Assembly (NCBI RefSeq): GCF_001693335.1
Contig: NZ_CP016503.1
Span: 620,001 to 684,000, forward strand
Direction of reading: 5' to 3'
Length of the DNA: 64,000 bases
Source: Helicobacter enhydrae
GTDB lineage: Bacteria; Campylobacterota; Campylobacteria; Campylobacterales; Helicobacteraceae
Shown here: positions 56,934 to 64,000 of the stretch, in pieces
Position numbering within the stretch: position 1 is the first letter of the stretch
Layout of the letters: every line of letters begins with the position of its first letter
Translations under genes and position numbers: made by a program
Notes under the pieces: model-generated
What the model was told of the DNA's origin: nothing
Databases searched by the model: none
What the model saw: the letters and a program-made list of their open reading frames with translations, nothing else

Positions 56934-57062
56934 GGACGCTTCCTTGTGAAAGGAGGTGGTGATGATGGATATATTTATTCTCATCATAAGGCTTTTACTA
57001 GCTTTGGTAGAGCTAGTAGAAGCTATTCTTGAGCTTCTAGCTCAATTAAACTAAAAATTCAA
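56934..57062 (-). ncRNA. Putative antisense RNA antitoxin (copy 1)
   Basis: A TATAAT on the minus strand at 57069-57074 would start a transcript near 57062 that runs antisense across the whole peptide frame and its Shine-Dalgarno. AAGGA-AGCG-TCCTT at 56934-56945 (minus strand reading CAAGGAAGCGTCCTTC) is a hairpin that could end it. Ends are approximate; expression is not shown. Confidence 0.5.
56962..57054 (+). CDS. TisB-like hydrophobic small peptide, putative type I toxin (copy 1)
   Basis: 30 codons (ATG 56962) or 29 (ATG 56965, the start shared with copy 2). GAAAGGAGGTG just upstream is a near-perfect anti-16S match. The product is one amphipathic hydrophobic helix: MDIFILIIRLLLALVELVEA plus a nine-residue tail ELL/AQLN-like with Glu at regular spacing. 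It can be aligned with E. coli TisB (DIAILILKLIVAALQLLDAV core): Asp-Ile start, a Lys/Arg after ILI, Ala, Gln/Glu-Leu, Asp/Glu-Ala and Leu at the same spacing. TisB inserts in the inner membrane and dissipates the proton gradient; the same role here is inferred. An antisense promoter lies just downstream, and mRNA ends are complementary. Confidence 0.7.
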   Translation: MMDIFILIIRLLLALVELVEAILELLAQLN

Positions 57063-57068
57063 AGAGGC

Positions 57069-57074
57069 ATTATA
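57069..57074 (-). promoter_or_regulatory. -10 box for the antisense RNA (copy 1)
   Basis: GATTGAGTATAATGCCTCTT on the minus strand, 15 bp beyond the peptide stop. Identical in copy 2 although bases between the stop and this box differ. Confidence 0.6.
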
Positions 57075-57279
57075 CTCAATCTAGCCAAAGTTTTAGTTAA
57101 TCTTCAACACAGCAAACTATACAAGGAAGTAAGTCCATAAATGGAGGCTAGATTGGGTGGAGTTTATCTCCTGCCTCTCCTTGTAGGTTTATCACACACG
57201 ATACAATTTCCAAACAATTAAAGAATTAAGATTAAATCTGAAACACCAAAGAATCAAAACAAAGTCAAAGCAATGTGGG

Positions 57280-57410
57280 TAACACACAAAAAGCGAGTTT
57301 GGGGGATTGTAAGGGGGATAAGGGGGGTGCCTCGCAATAAACCCCCTTGTCCCCCTTATAGAAAAAAACAAAGTGGGATTTGGAAACCAAGAAGTGTGCT
57401 TTGGCAAAAC
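57280..57410 (+). repeat. Palindromic repeat element B (copy 2)
   Basis: Hairpin at 57311-57357 identical in arms and loop to element B copy 1 (16-bp stem, 15-base loop). Flanks match from CACACAAAAAGCG to GTGTGCTTTGGCAAAA. Confidence 0.8.
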
Positions 57411-57576
57411 CAAGATAGAACAAATTAAGAATCACCAAAGAAAATAGCCTCTCAAGCCAATTTCAACAAAAGAATCCAATCGCAAAAAATGACTACAAAT
57501 GGCGTTTTGCACAAATGAGCTTTGAAGCAATTCTAGATTCCCTAAGGGTTTTCTTTTTAAGTTGCTTTTGCAAAAG

Positions 57577-57794
57577 CACGGCTTTTGGTGTTTCAAGCTT
57601 GGCTTGGTGTTTTTCTTAAGGGGGGCAAGGGGAACTTATAGCAAGCGTTCCCCTTATCCCCCTTAACAACCCCCATAACCCCAGCATTGCATTAGCAAGG
57701 CTCGTTCAAGATTACATTGACTTGGAATCTTTTTTGGTTCTACAAGGTTGGTTTGGTTAGCAGTTGTTTGTGCTTATATTGAAATAGTGAGGTT
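57577..57794 (+). repeat. Palindromic repeat element A (copy 3)
   Basis: Hairpin at 57618-57664; the element is nearly identical to copy 2 up to the T-rich stretch and to copy 1 in its tail (GCAGTTGTTTGTGCTTATAT). Confidence 0.8.
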
Positions 57795-57851
57795 TGTGTT
57801 TTTTGGTTTTGTTTGGCGTTGGGGGTTAAGTATTGAGTTTTGTAAAACACC

Positions 57852-57875
57852 CCTGCCTATCGGACAATAGGCAGG
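57852..57875. terminator. Perfect 9-bp hairpin
   Basis: CCTGCCTAT and ATAGGCAGG with loop CGGACA. No long T-run follows on either strand. It could act as a terminator between the autotransporter (minus strand) and the repeat region. Confidence 0.4.
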
Positions 57876-57982
57876 AAGGAGATTCTAAAGAATCTAAATG
57901 AAAACAACAGCACAATTTGTCTGTAGGAGCATTCTAAGGGACATTTGACACCAAATGCCCCACCAAAGGCTCGATACTTCTT

Positions 57983-58003
57983 ATAAGGAATGATGATCCT
58001 TAT
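57983..58003. terminator. Hairpin downstream of the autotransporter
   Basis: ATAAGGA and TCCTTAT, 7-bp arms with loop ATGATGA, about 80 bp past the autotransporter stop on the minus strand. Possible transcription end. Confidence 0.4.
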
Positions 58004-58084
58004 CCCCTTTTAGCCCCCCTTTGCTTTTATTCACCCCCTTTCCCCTTTGCTTCTGAATCACCCCCTCCCCCTTTTAGTATCCCA

Positions 58085-61000
58085 CTACTGATTAGCAGCT
58101 TTTGCTCTTGTGTCTTTGGCTTTGTTGGAGATAGTAGGAACTATTTGATCTTTTTCTGTTTCCTCTGTAGGAGTATTTCCTACTCTCAAAGGAGCAGTGG
58201 TTTGTGCTTTTATATTCTCAATACTTGTTTTCTCTCCAAAGCTATATCTAGCTCCTAGATTGAATTGGAGTTGTGTCCTTAGTTTGTCTCCAAAGCTTTT
58301 CTCTACATCCACATAGACTCTAGTGGATTGATTAAGCTCTAGATTGCTTCCTACATTTAAAACCACTCTACCATTGGAAGCAAACTCAGGATTGTAAGCT
58401 TTTGTTGTGCTTGTAGTGAGTTTGTTGGATCCTCCTGTGACAAGATCATATTCATAGAATGTTCCAACATAAAGAGAGATGTTTTTGTCTTGTTCTACAA
58501 TCTTTTTACCAAAACTAGCTCCTAGTCTAGTTCTAGTCAAAAACACACTCTCTTGGAGTGCTTTGAGTTGATTGCCTTTACCACTTCTAGTTTTCATCTT
58601 GGTGGTGAAGTCAGATTGATTGAGATAACCTAAGCTTAACTCTAATTGTGGATCAATGAAATAATCTTGTTGTTCTCCTAGAATGAAACGATAACCCACT
58701 TCATTGGAGAGAGTGAATCCTAGATTGTTTGCAGTGTTGTTGTGATCACTACTATTGCTCAAAGAAAAATCAGAAGTGATATAGCTGAGTTTGGCAATTG
58801 TGTCATTATAAAGACCTACATTGCTCACATAAGAATTATAAAGAGCAATTTCATATCCACTTGATTGGATATTGGAGAGATAGATAGTATTGATACCACT
58901 CACATTGATTGCATTGCTAGCTTGAGTGGCTTTGTTGCTCTCACCCTTAGAGTGCATATAAGAGAATGCAAGTCCTATGTAGTTTTTGGCACCCTCTGTT
59001 TCTAGTGCATAATCATATCCTCCTTGAGCAGTCACATAGCTTGTGCGTGCTCCCAATCCAAAGTTAGATTCTTGGAGTCCTCCAAACACTCTAGCCCATA
59101 CTCCTTGAGTGTAAGGATTGTCTCTAAGTTCTCCCATTCGTTTGTTAAGAGAATTGAGGTTTGCAATGTATAAATCATAATTGATAGAGAGAGCAGAAGT
59201 GAGAGCTTGTTGGGTGGTATTATCCACTCCTAGACTGATTGCTTTGCCTAGGAAGTAGGTGGTGTAGCCACCACCTGCTTGTGCTTTGCCATTATCTGTT
59301 GCCCCATTGACTTTGCCATTTGCATCTGTGGCTACTTTGACGAATTCGACTTGAATCTTTTCTCCACCATTGATTGTTTCAATAGAGGTGAGATTGACTA
59401 GGGGATCAGTTGTGCCAGCAGGGGTGCTATTTTTGTTTTTGATTGTAGCAACGGCAATGTTGTCTAATGCTTCTGTGCCTTTGCCTTTTGTGTAGTGGAT
59501 GCTTGAAGTTTGGCTAGGGTCGATAGCAACGGCAAGGTTGGCGGATTTGGCTTGAGAATTGTCTCCTACATTATGCACGATGATTCTATCGGAGTAGGCG
59601 TGTCCGTAGGTGCCACCGCTTGCTCCTACATTTACGCCTCCGATTTTGCTACCTTCTTGTTTGGTTGCAGTATCCACAGAGACAACAAAGGTGAGGTTGC
59701 TTGAAGAGAGTCCTACACTTTGTGAATCTGCTTGGTTTGTTTTTCCAATCTCTAGGAGGTTGAAGTTGTGGGGTGTTCCTAGATTAGTTTGAGCATTACT
59801 TGAGAGATTGATTTTGCCTGATTTGGCACCAGTGCTGAGTTTGAGGGTGTCTGTTTTGATTTTTTCATTTGGAGATTGAAAACTCAGTGTGCTTCCATTT
59901 CCAATCTCTGTAGTTGCGATGGTAGTAGTCCCATTTGTAGCAACAAGCTTGAAAGTGGATTCTGTGGCGTTGGCAGTAAGCTTTGTGATCGTGTTAGTCG
60001 CACCTTGGAGTGTGAGGGTGGAGTTGGTGCCATTGAGATTGAAGGTTGTTGTGCCACCACTAGCCGTTTCAATTTTCTTTTTGATAGTAAGGGTGGCAGA
60101 ATCTCCTAAGGTAATGTTATTGGTTCCGCCTGTTTTTGTATAGATAGCGTAGTCTTGATTATTTCCACTTGTTTCAGCACTGCTAGTGATTCCTTGTTCT
60201 CCGATTGTGCCATTTCCATCGATAAAGATATGATTGCCTTTATTGCTATCTGAAAACACTCCACCACTGATTGTCAAAGTGTCGGCGAAAATAATGTTTG
60301 TGCCGTGATACACGACTCCATTTGATAGCTTGTTTGATGCATACACTCTCTTGGTGGTTAGGCTGTTAGCAGAAATAATGTTGCGTTGTTTACCCCAAGA
60401 TGCGATCCCATCATCACCTGTGACATTAAGAGTGTCGATAAAGATTCCATTGATACCACCACCTTCAGTTCTTTCGCCTTGCTCATTTTGTGCTGTTCTG
60501 ATACTCCCAGCTGTGAGTGTGCCTTTGGCTCTGAGGGTTTGTGTAGCTGTTTTGATTGCATTGTAGTAGTCGCTTTCGAGTATAGTATCGATTTTGGCGG
60601 TATCTATTGTCAAATCTTTTGCTTCACTACCGCCATTAAGCTTCAAAAGCCCCTTACCGATGTAGTTGCGTCCTTCATAATTGCCACCTCTTGATTCGAT
60701 TGTGGTGATGTCAAGAGTGTTTGTGTCACCCTCAAGACTAAGAATATTGCGATGATTGCTAGCCGGAAATTCTGATACTTGCAATTTATCAAGATAGAGA
60801 GTGGCTGCTCCTTTGAATTGAATCAGATTTTGAGCTTCAGAAACACCTGTCATCCAATTTTTTGCTTCTGCAATAATGCTCATACGATTTCCATTCTCTC
60901 CGATTTGCCCATTGTTTTGAAAAAGGATTCTGTTGTAGGCGTTGTTCTTATGTCCCTCGGGATAATTTGTTGTGTTGATGGGACCAGCATCAGCTAGGAT

Positions 61001-61880
61001 TTGTCCTGCACTTCCTGCACTTCCTTGTCCTTTTTTGATACTTGCACCTGCACCTGTAAAAGTGATATTGACTTCAGTATTGCTTGTTACGCCATCCTGC
61101 GTTGCAGCCTTTTGAATATTTTGCTTATGATAATACCCATAAGTTCCAATATCTCCTTCAATACCACCGGTCTCAAATGTGAAGTTTTGCCCTCTTTCTG
61201 TGTAGTTTGTTGTCAAATTCCCTTTGAGTTTTGCATCATTTTGGAAAGCGAAATGAGAAGTGTTTTTGAAGTGACCACCATTATTTATAATCTTAATATT
61301 GCCCTCCATATCTCCATTGAAAGTGGCATTTACTGCTGTGCCAGCAGCACTACCAGCCTTGATTTCAATATTACCTTTGAGAGCGGTTCTACCTGTTTTG
61401 CCTTCAAAATTTAGCGTAGCTATAGGACTACTGCCACTCCCACCCAAAAAAATAGTGAGAGTGCCTGTTCCACTAGCTCCTAATTGAAGTCCTCTGTCTT
61501 TGTTGGTAAGCTTGAACTCCGCATTGTTGCCGCCTAGCTTGAGGGTGGAGGGGTCTGTAAAAGTGGGCGTTGCAAGAGGGGCTTTTTGAAATTGGAGAGT
61601 TAGGCTTTCAAGAGCTGTGCCCTCTTTTTGAAAAAGCTGATTGAAAGTTGGAGCTGTGCTTCCTGCCTTGATTTCCACCACATCGGTTTGTTGGAAACCT
61701 GTGCCATCCGTGCTATAGCAAATCGCACTGCCGCTAGGGCAAGGTGCAGTTGTCGCACTTGCCACACTCACACTGAGTGCCAATGCCAACGAAGTGGCGA
61801 TGAGAGGCTTGTAATGGCTCATAATACCCCCCCCCCCGCACAAGATTTTTGTCCATACGATTGCGTTGCGTCATTTTCAT
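58085..61880 (-). CDS. Autotransporter (type Va), phase-variable by a G11 tract, out of frame as sequenced
   Basis: The best start is ATG 61880 with AAGGAG 5 bases upstream, but the G11 tract (61827-61837) puts it out of frame with the rest; G10 or G13 would join KMTQRNRMDKNLV to MSHYKPLIATSLALALSV. The in-frame part from ATG 61822 has 1245 residues: signal peptide, a Gly/Thr/Asn-rich passenger of repetitive beta-helix type (to about residue 895), then an autotransporter barrel (QGVWARVFGGLQESNFGLGA ... FNLGARYSF). About 50 residues follow the terminal Phe (GEKTSIENIKAQT...), unusual because the barrel normally ends the protein. Low-level initiation at 61822 is possible, since the G-run itself could serve as Shine-Dalgarno. 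Confidence 0.85.
61827..61837 (-). repeat. G11 phase-variation tract in the autotransporter gene
   Basis: Eleven G on the coding strand, between the best ribosome binding site/ATG and the signal-peptide hydrophobic core. The number leaves the upstream start out of frame. Confidence 0.85.
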
Positions 61881-61956
61881 AATTTCTCCTTGTCATGTTT
61901 TGAATTGGAATTTAGGATATGCCTGATATCAAAACTTAAATAAACTTGAAAGGATT

Positions 61957-61962
61957 ATTATA
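61957..61962 (-). promoter_or_regulatory. -10 box for the autotransporter gene
   Basis: TATAAT on the minus strand, 77-82 bp upstream of ATG 61880, in an AT-rich region. Confidence 0.5.
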
Positions 61963-62133
61963 ATAAATGTTTGCTGAAAATTTACATAAAAATGCAAGAT
62001 TTTTGGATTTGCTTGATCAAAATGCCTGATCGCTTGAGTTTTGGACCTGTTTGATCGTCATCTGTGCGTGGGATAGAGGCTCCATAGCAAAGCGGACTTT
62101 GCCATAGAGAAGTAGAAATGGGGGGCAATCGAT

Positions 62134-63615
62134 CTAGAATCGACAAGCCATACTGACATTGACAAGTTGAAGTTTGCCCCAGCCCTCTTTGGATTGGATG
62201 GGGGATTTGCGATTGTCTTTGAAAGTCATCGAATAGGCGGCACCGATGTCAAACAAATCATCAAACATCGAATATCTCGCACCTACGCCCACCATATAGC
62301 CGTTTGCGTCTGGGATCCCAAACCCATCGATAGGCACAGGAGTCTCATCATAAGCGATAGAAGCCATCGCACGGAACTTCTGCCCCACTCCATAGGTGAC
62401 GCCCAAACGATAGGAGTTGGTATCTTTCCACCCACGACCGATAGCCACAGCGTCATAGTCTGCCCCATCCATCATACTTTTGACTTTTTCTGCCCTCTCT
62501 TTGTCTGTTGTGCCCATCTTGTTTGCTTGGCTTCCGCCGATATTGCTAAACACTTGATTGGTGCTGTTGAACTCGAATTTGTCTCCATAGCTCCAGAAAT
62601 TTCTCTCATAGACAAACTCGACTAGGAAACTCCCCATTTGCTGTGCGATACCCACTTGAAGCACGGGGGGGACATCGGTGGAGAGCACGAGATCTGCGTC
62701 CATATCTGCCGTGATGATTGGGTTTTTGAGACTTCCTGTCCTAGCTTTTGCCTGTAGTTTGCCTTTGAAATCAATATGGGCGGGAGAGCGATATGCTCCT
62801 GAAATGATCAAATCCTCAGTCCAAAAATAAATCGGTTTGAGCGTAAAGGCTGCATTCCACCCATAGCCGATTCCTTGAGTTGTCGAGATTTGATCCACTG
62901 CGGTGGTGCCTTGACTTGTGACAATCGCCCCTGCGATCTCCATAGATGAGCGATAAGGCACATAGAGTGAGTTTTGGAAGTTGCCCATTCCATAGATAAT
63001 GCGTCCTCCCCCTGCGATAGAGAGCCATTCTGCTAGTTTGAAAGACAACACAGGGTTTGCCTCGACCATCGCGATGAAACTTTTGTCCAAAAACTTACCG
63101 CCCTCTCCGTCCCAGTCAATCGTCATTCCAGAAGGTGCCGTGAGAGCAAAGCCTACATTGAATCCATAAAAAGTAGGGGATTTGTAAAAAATCTCAGGAT
63201 AGACGAAATTTGTCGCATTGGCATATCCGTCAGCTTGTGATGCTCCTTTGGGTGCACTTGGGGCAAATATATCGACGCCCAAACAAGTCAAAGAACCCAA
63301 TAACCAATTCTTTGGCTTACATTTTACCTGCGTCCCTTGATCCCTCCCGATCTCTTTTTTGATCTTGGTGAAATCTGTAGTGAATGCAAACTTTGGGACA
63401 CTCAGCCAAGTGACCGAAACCTCGACTTCGTGCCTGTCTGCGAATTTCCCCATTCCCATATTGGCGGGGTTATACAACGCACTATCCGCACCATTTGCCC
63501 CTGCGACATAGGCAGAGCTGAGGGCGATTGAGTTGAGGCTATGCTCATTGAGTTTGAATCCACTTCCAAACACCAACGACAAAGCACAAAAATATAATGA
63601 TAATTTTTTGATCAT
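62134..63615 (-). CDS. FadL-family outer membrane hydrophobic-compound transporter
   Basis: 493 residues. Signal peptide KKLSLYFCALSLVFGSG; mature start GFKLNEHSLNSIALSSAYVA and the NPA motif in ADSALYNPANMGMG form the hatch, as in FadL/OmpP1/TodX. The barrel ends NVSMACRF with terminal Phe. Two Cys (CKPKNWLLGSLTC) lie in an early loop and could form a disulfide. Imports long-chain fatty acids or other hydrophobic molecules; substrate not determined. ATG 63615 follows AAGGAG. Confidence 0.9.
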   Translation of the reverse strand: MIKKLSLYFCALSLVFGSGFKLNEHSLNSIALSSAYVAGANGADSALYNPANMGMGKFADRHEVEVSVTWLSVPKFAFTTDFTKIKKEIGRDQGTQVKCKPKNWLLGSLTCLGVDIFAPSAPKGASQADGYANATNFVYPEIFYKSPTFYGFNVGFALTAPSGMTIDWDGEGGKFLDKSFIAMVEANPVLSFKLAEWLSIAGGGRIIYGMGNFQNSLYVPYRSSMEIAGAIVTSQGTTAVDQISTTQGIGYGWNAAFTLKPIYFWTEDLIISGAYRSPAHIDFKGKLQAKARTGSLKNPIITADMDADLVLSTDVPPVLQVGIAQQMGSFLVEFVYERNFWSYGDKFEFNSTNQVFSNIGGSQANKMGTTDKERAEKVKSMMDGADYDAVAIGRGWKDTNSYRLGVTYGVGQKFRAMASIAYDETPVPIDGFGIPDANGYMVGVGARYSMFDDLFDIGAAYSMTFKDNRKSPIQSKEGWGKLQLVNVSMACRF

Positions 63616-63645
63616 CCAAACTCCTTAGATTGTAAATAACCAAGA

Positions 63646-63651
63646 ATTATA
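63646..63651 (-). promoter_or_regulatory. -10 box for the fadL-like gene
   Basis: TATAAT (GCTATAATTC, minus strand) 31-36 bp upstream of the ATG. Confidence 0.6.
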
Positions 63652-63862
63652 GCAGGTTATCACTCTCTGCTATTTGAATCTGCAAAATTCATCATCTTTG
63701 GCATTGTGAGGGATTGAAAATGTGGAGGGGGAGTGCATGGTGTGATAAACCTACAAGGAGAGGCAGGAGATAAACTCCACCCAATCTAGCCTCCATTTAT
63801 GGACTTACTTCCTTGTATAGTTTGCTGTGTTGAAGATTAACTAAAACTTTGGCTAGATTGAG

Positions 63863-63868
63863 TATAAT
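63863..63868 (+). promoter_or_regulatory. -10 box for the antisense RNA (copy 2)
   Basis: TATAAT in GATTGAGTATAATGCCTCTT, directed toward and across the peptide frame. Confidence 0.6.
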
Positions 63869-63874
63869 GCCTCT

Positions 63875-64000
63875 TGTTTAAATTTTAATTTTGAGCGATT
63901 AGCTCAAGAAAAGCTTTCGCTAGCTCTGCTAAAGCTAGTAAAAGCCTTATGATGAGAATAAATATATCCATCACCACCACCTCCTTTCACAAGGAAGCGT
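63875..64000 (+). ncRNA. Putative antisense RNA antitoxin (copy 2)
   Basis: Predicted from the -10 at 63863; it would cover the complete peptide frame and Shine-Dalgarno on the opposite strand and reach the window end. Boundaries are approximate. Confidence 0.5.
63885..63971 (-). CDS. TisB-like hydrophobic small peptide, putative type I toxin (copy 2)
   Basis: 28 codons from ATG 63971, with AGGAGG 8 bases upstream. The first 14 residues (MDIFILIIRLLLAL) equal copy 1; the second half differs (AELAKAFLELIAQN), keeping Ala/Leu and charged residues at the same faces but replacing Glu with Lys at one point. Same architecture as copy 1: antisense -10 beyond the stop and an identical 3' noncoding region. 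The conserved hydrophobic pattern despite substitutions indicates that the peptide is translated and selected. Confidence 0.7.
   Translation of the reverse strand: MDIFILIIRLLLALAELAKAFLELIAQN

Larger units (their letters stand above)
56937..57197 (+). repeat. Inverted repeat arm 1 (peptide locus copy 1)
   Basis: About 260 bp nearly identical to the minus strand of 63740-64000. Leader and 3' noncoding parts (57065-57197) are identical; differences are concentrated in the second half of the peptide frame and just after the stop. Confidence 0.9.
56553..58084. other. 1.5-kb region of repeat elements carrying a type I toxin-like locus
   Basis: In order: element A (56664-56884), the TisB-like peptide locus (56900-57197), element B (57280-57410), AT-rich filler with GATTC/GAATC words, a second full element A (57577-57794), a hairpin at 57852 and another at 57983. 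No larger gene is present. Confidence 0.75.
63740..64000 (-). repeat. Inverted repeat arm 2 (peptide locus copy 2)
   Basis: Minus-strand copy of 56937-57197. It continues to the window edge, so its sense promoter is outside. With arm 1 it brackets the autotransporter and fadL-like genes as inverted repeats about 6.5 kb apart. Confidence 0.9.

Noticed and set aside
57140-57215. Short frame starting ATGGAGGCTAGATTG in the 3' part of both peptide loci
   Set aside because: It lies in the invariant noncoding part, has no ribosome binding site, and its C-terminal part differs completely between copies because it runs out of the repeat. The conservation is better explained by RNA structure.
61822-61843. 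Start of the autotransporter at TTG 61843 inside the G tract
   Set aside because: TTG 61843 has no Shine-Dalgarno and would place the G tract in the signal peptide; the strong site is ATG 61880, out of frame.

Overview
The window looks like chromosomal DNA of a Helicobacter (Campylobacterota). Evidence for this is the gene content and order: pseudaminic acid flagellin glycosylation genes beside flgH, a rpoN-lptB-tsaE-dnaX block, a pyrH-rpoZ-spoT-tyrS-NMO-amidase block, an rpsP-khpA-rimM-trmD-rplS operon, a hugZ-type heme oxygenase, FliW, and an AT-leaning composition with TATAAT-only promoters that lack clear -35 boxes. The orders match what I remember of H. pylori, but I cannot name the species. 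Genes are packed tightly and are often coupled by ATGA or TGATG overlaps.

Layout. 1-3.7 kb: a TonB-dependent receptor (5' end cut by the window), hugZ, dedA, then acpS-fliL on the minus strand. 3.7-4.9 kb: about 1.2 kb without genes, filled with palindromic repeat elements (called A and B here) and GATTC/GAATC-rich DNA. 4.9-11.5 kb: rsmD, priA and two small coiled-coil genes, then sdaA-sdaC for serine uptake and deamination, and a YqeY-like gene. 11.6-14.3 kb: flgH under a good sigma-54 promoter, continuing into pseF and a fused pseG-pseH. 14.3-16.4 kb: a ribosomal protein and tRNA/rRNA maturation operon. 16.5-21.2 kb: a class V aminotransferase and an fbpABC-like ferric iron transporter with a Fur-box-like promoter. 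21.2-31.6 kb: lon, bamD, fliW-proC-miaA, a cystine-type symporter, prmC, an M48 protease, and a queuosine-precursor transporter coupled to an unusual radical SAM protein. 31.7-36.9 kb: pyrG-recJ-rluA-like, a small secreted coiled-coil protein, and an endonuclease I gene with a probable 3' frameshift. 37-42.8 kb: an accessory patch with a poly-G tract, a fic gene bracketed by 170-bp direct repeats, and a single-chain Type IIG restriction-modification enzyme. 42.8-56.6 kb: conserved core genes.

56.6-64 kb is the most interesting part. Two inverted copies of a compact locus (about 260 bp) flank a phase-variable autotransporter and a FadL-family porin. Each copy encodes a 28-29 residue amphipathic hydrophobic peptide that resembles the E. 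coli toxin TisB. It has an extremely strong Shine-Dalgarno, an antisense promoter just beyond the stop codon, 5'-3' mRNA end complementarity, and a 3' noncoding part more conserved than the peptide. This is the organisation of a type I toxin-antitoxin system, with an H. pylori AapA/IsoA-like RNA layout but a TisB-like peptide. The upstream copy sits between hairpin elements A and B. The autotransporter has a G11 tract in its 5' coding region and is out of frame as sequenced (OFF for the start with the best ribosome binding site).

I saw no tRNA, rRNA, CRISPR array, transposase or prophage gene. All functional calls are from reading motifs; no database search was run.
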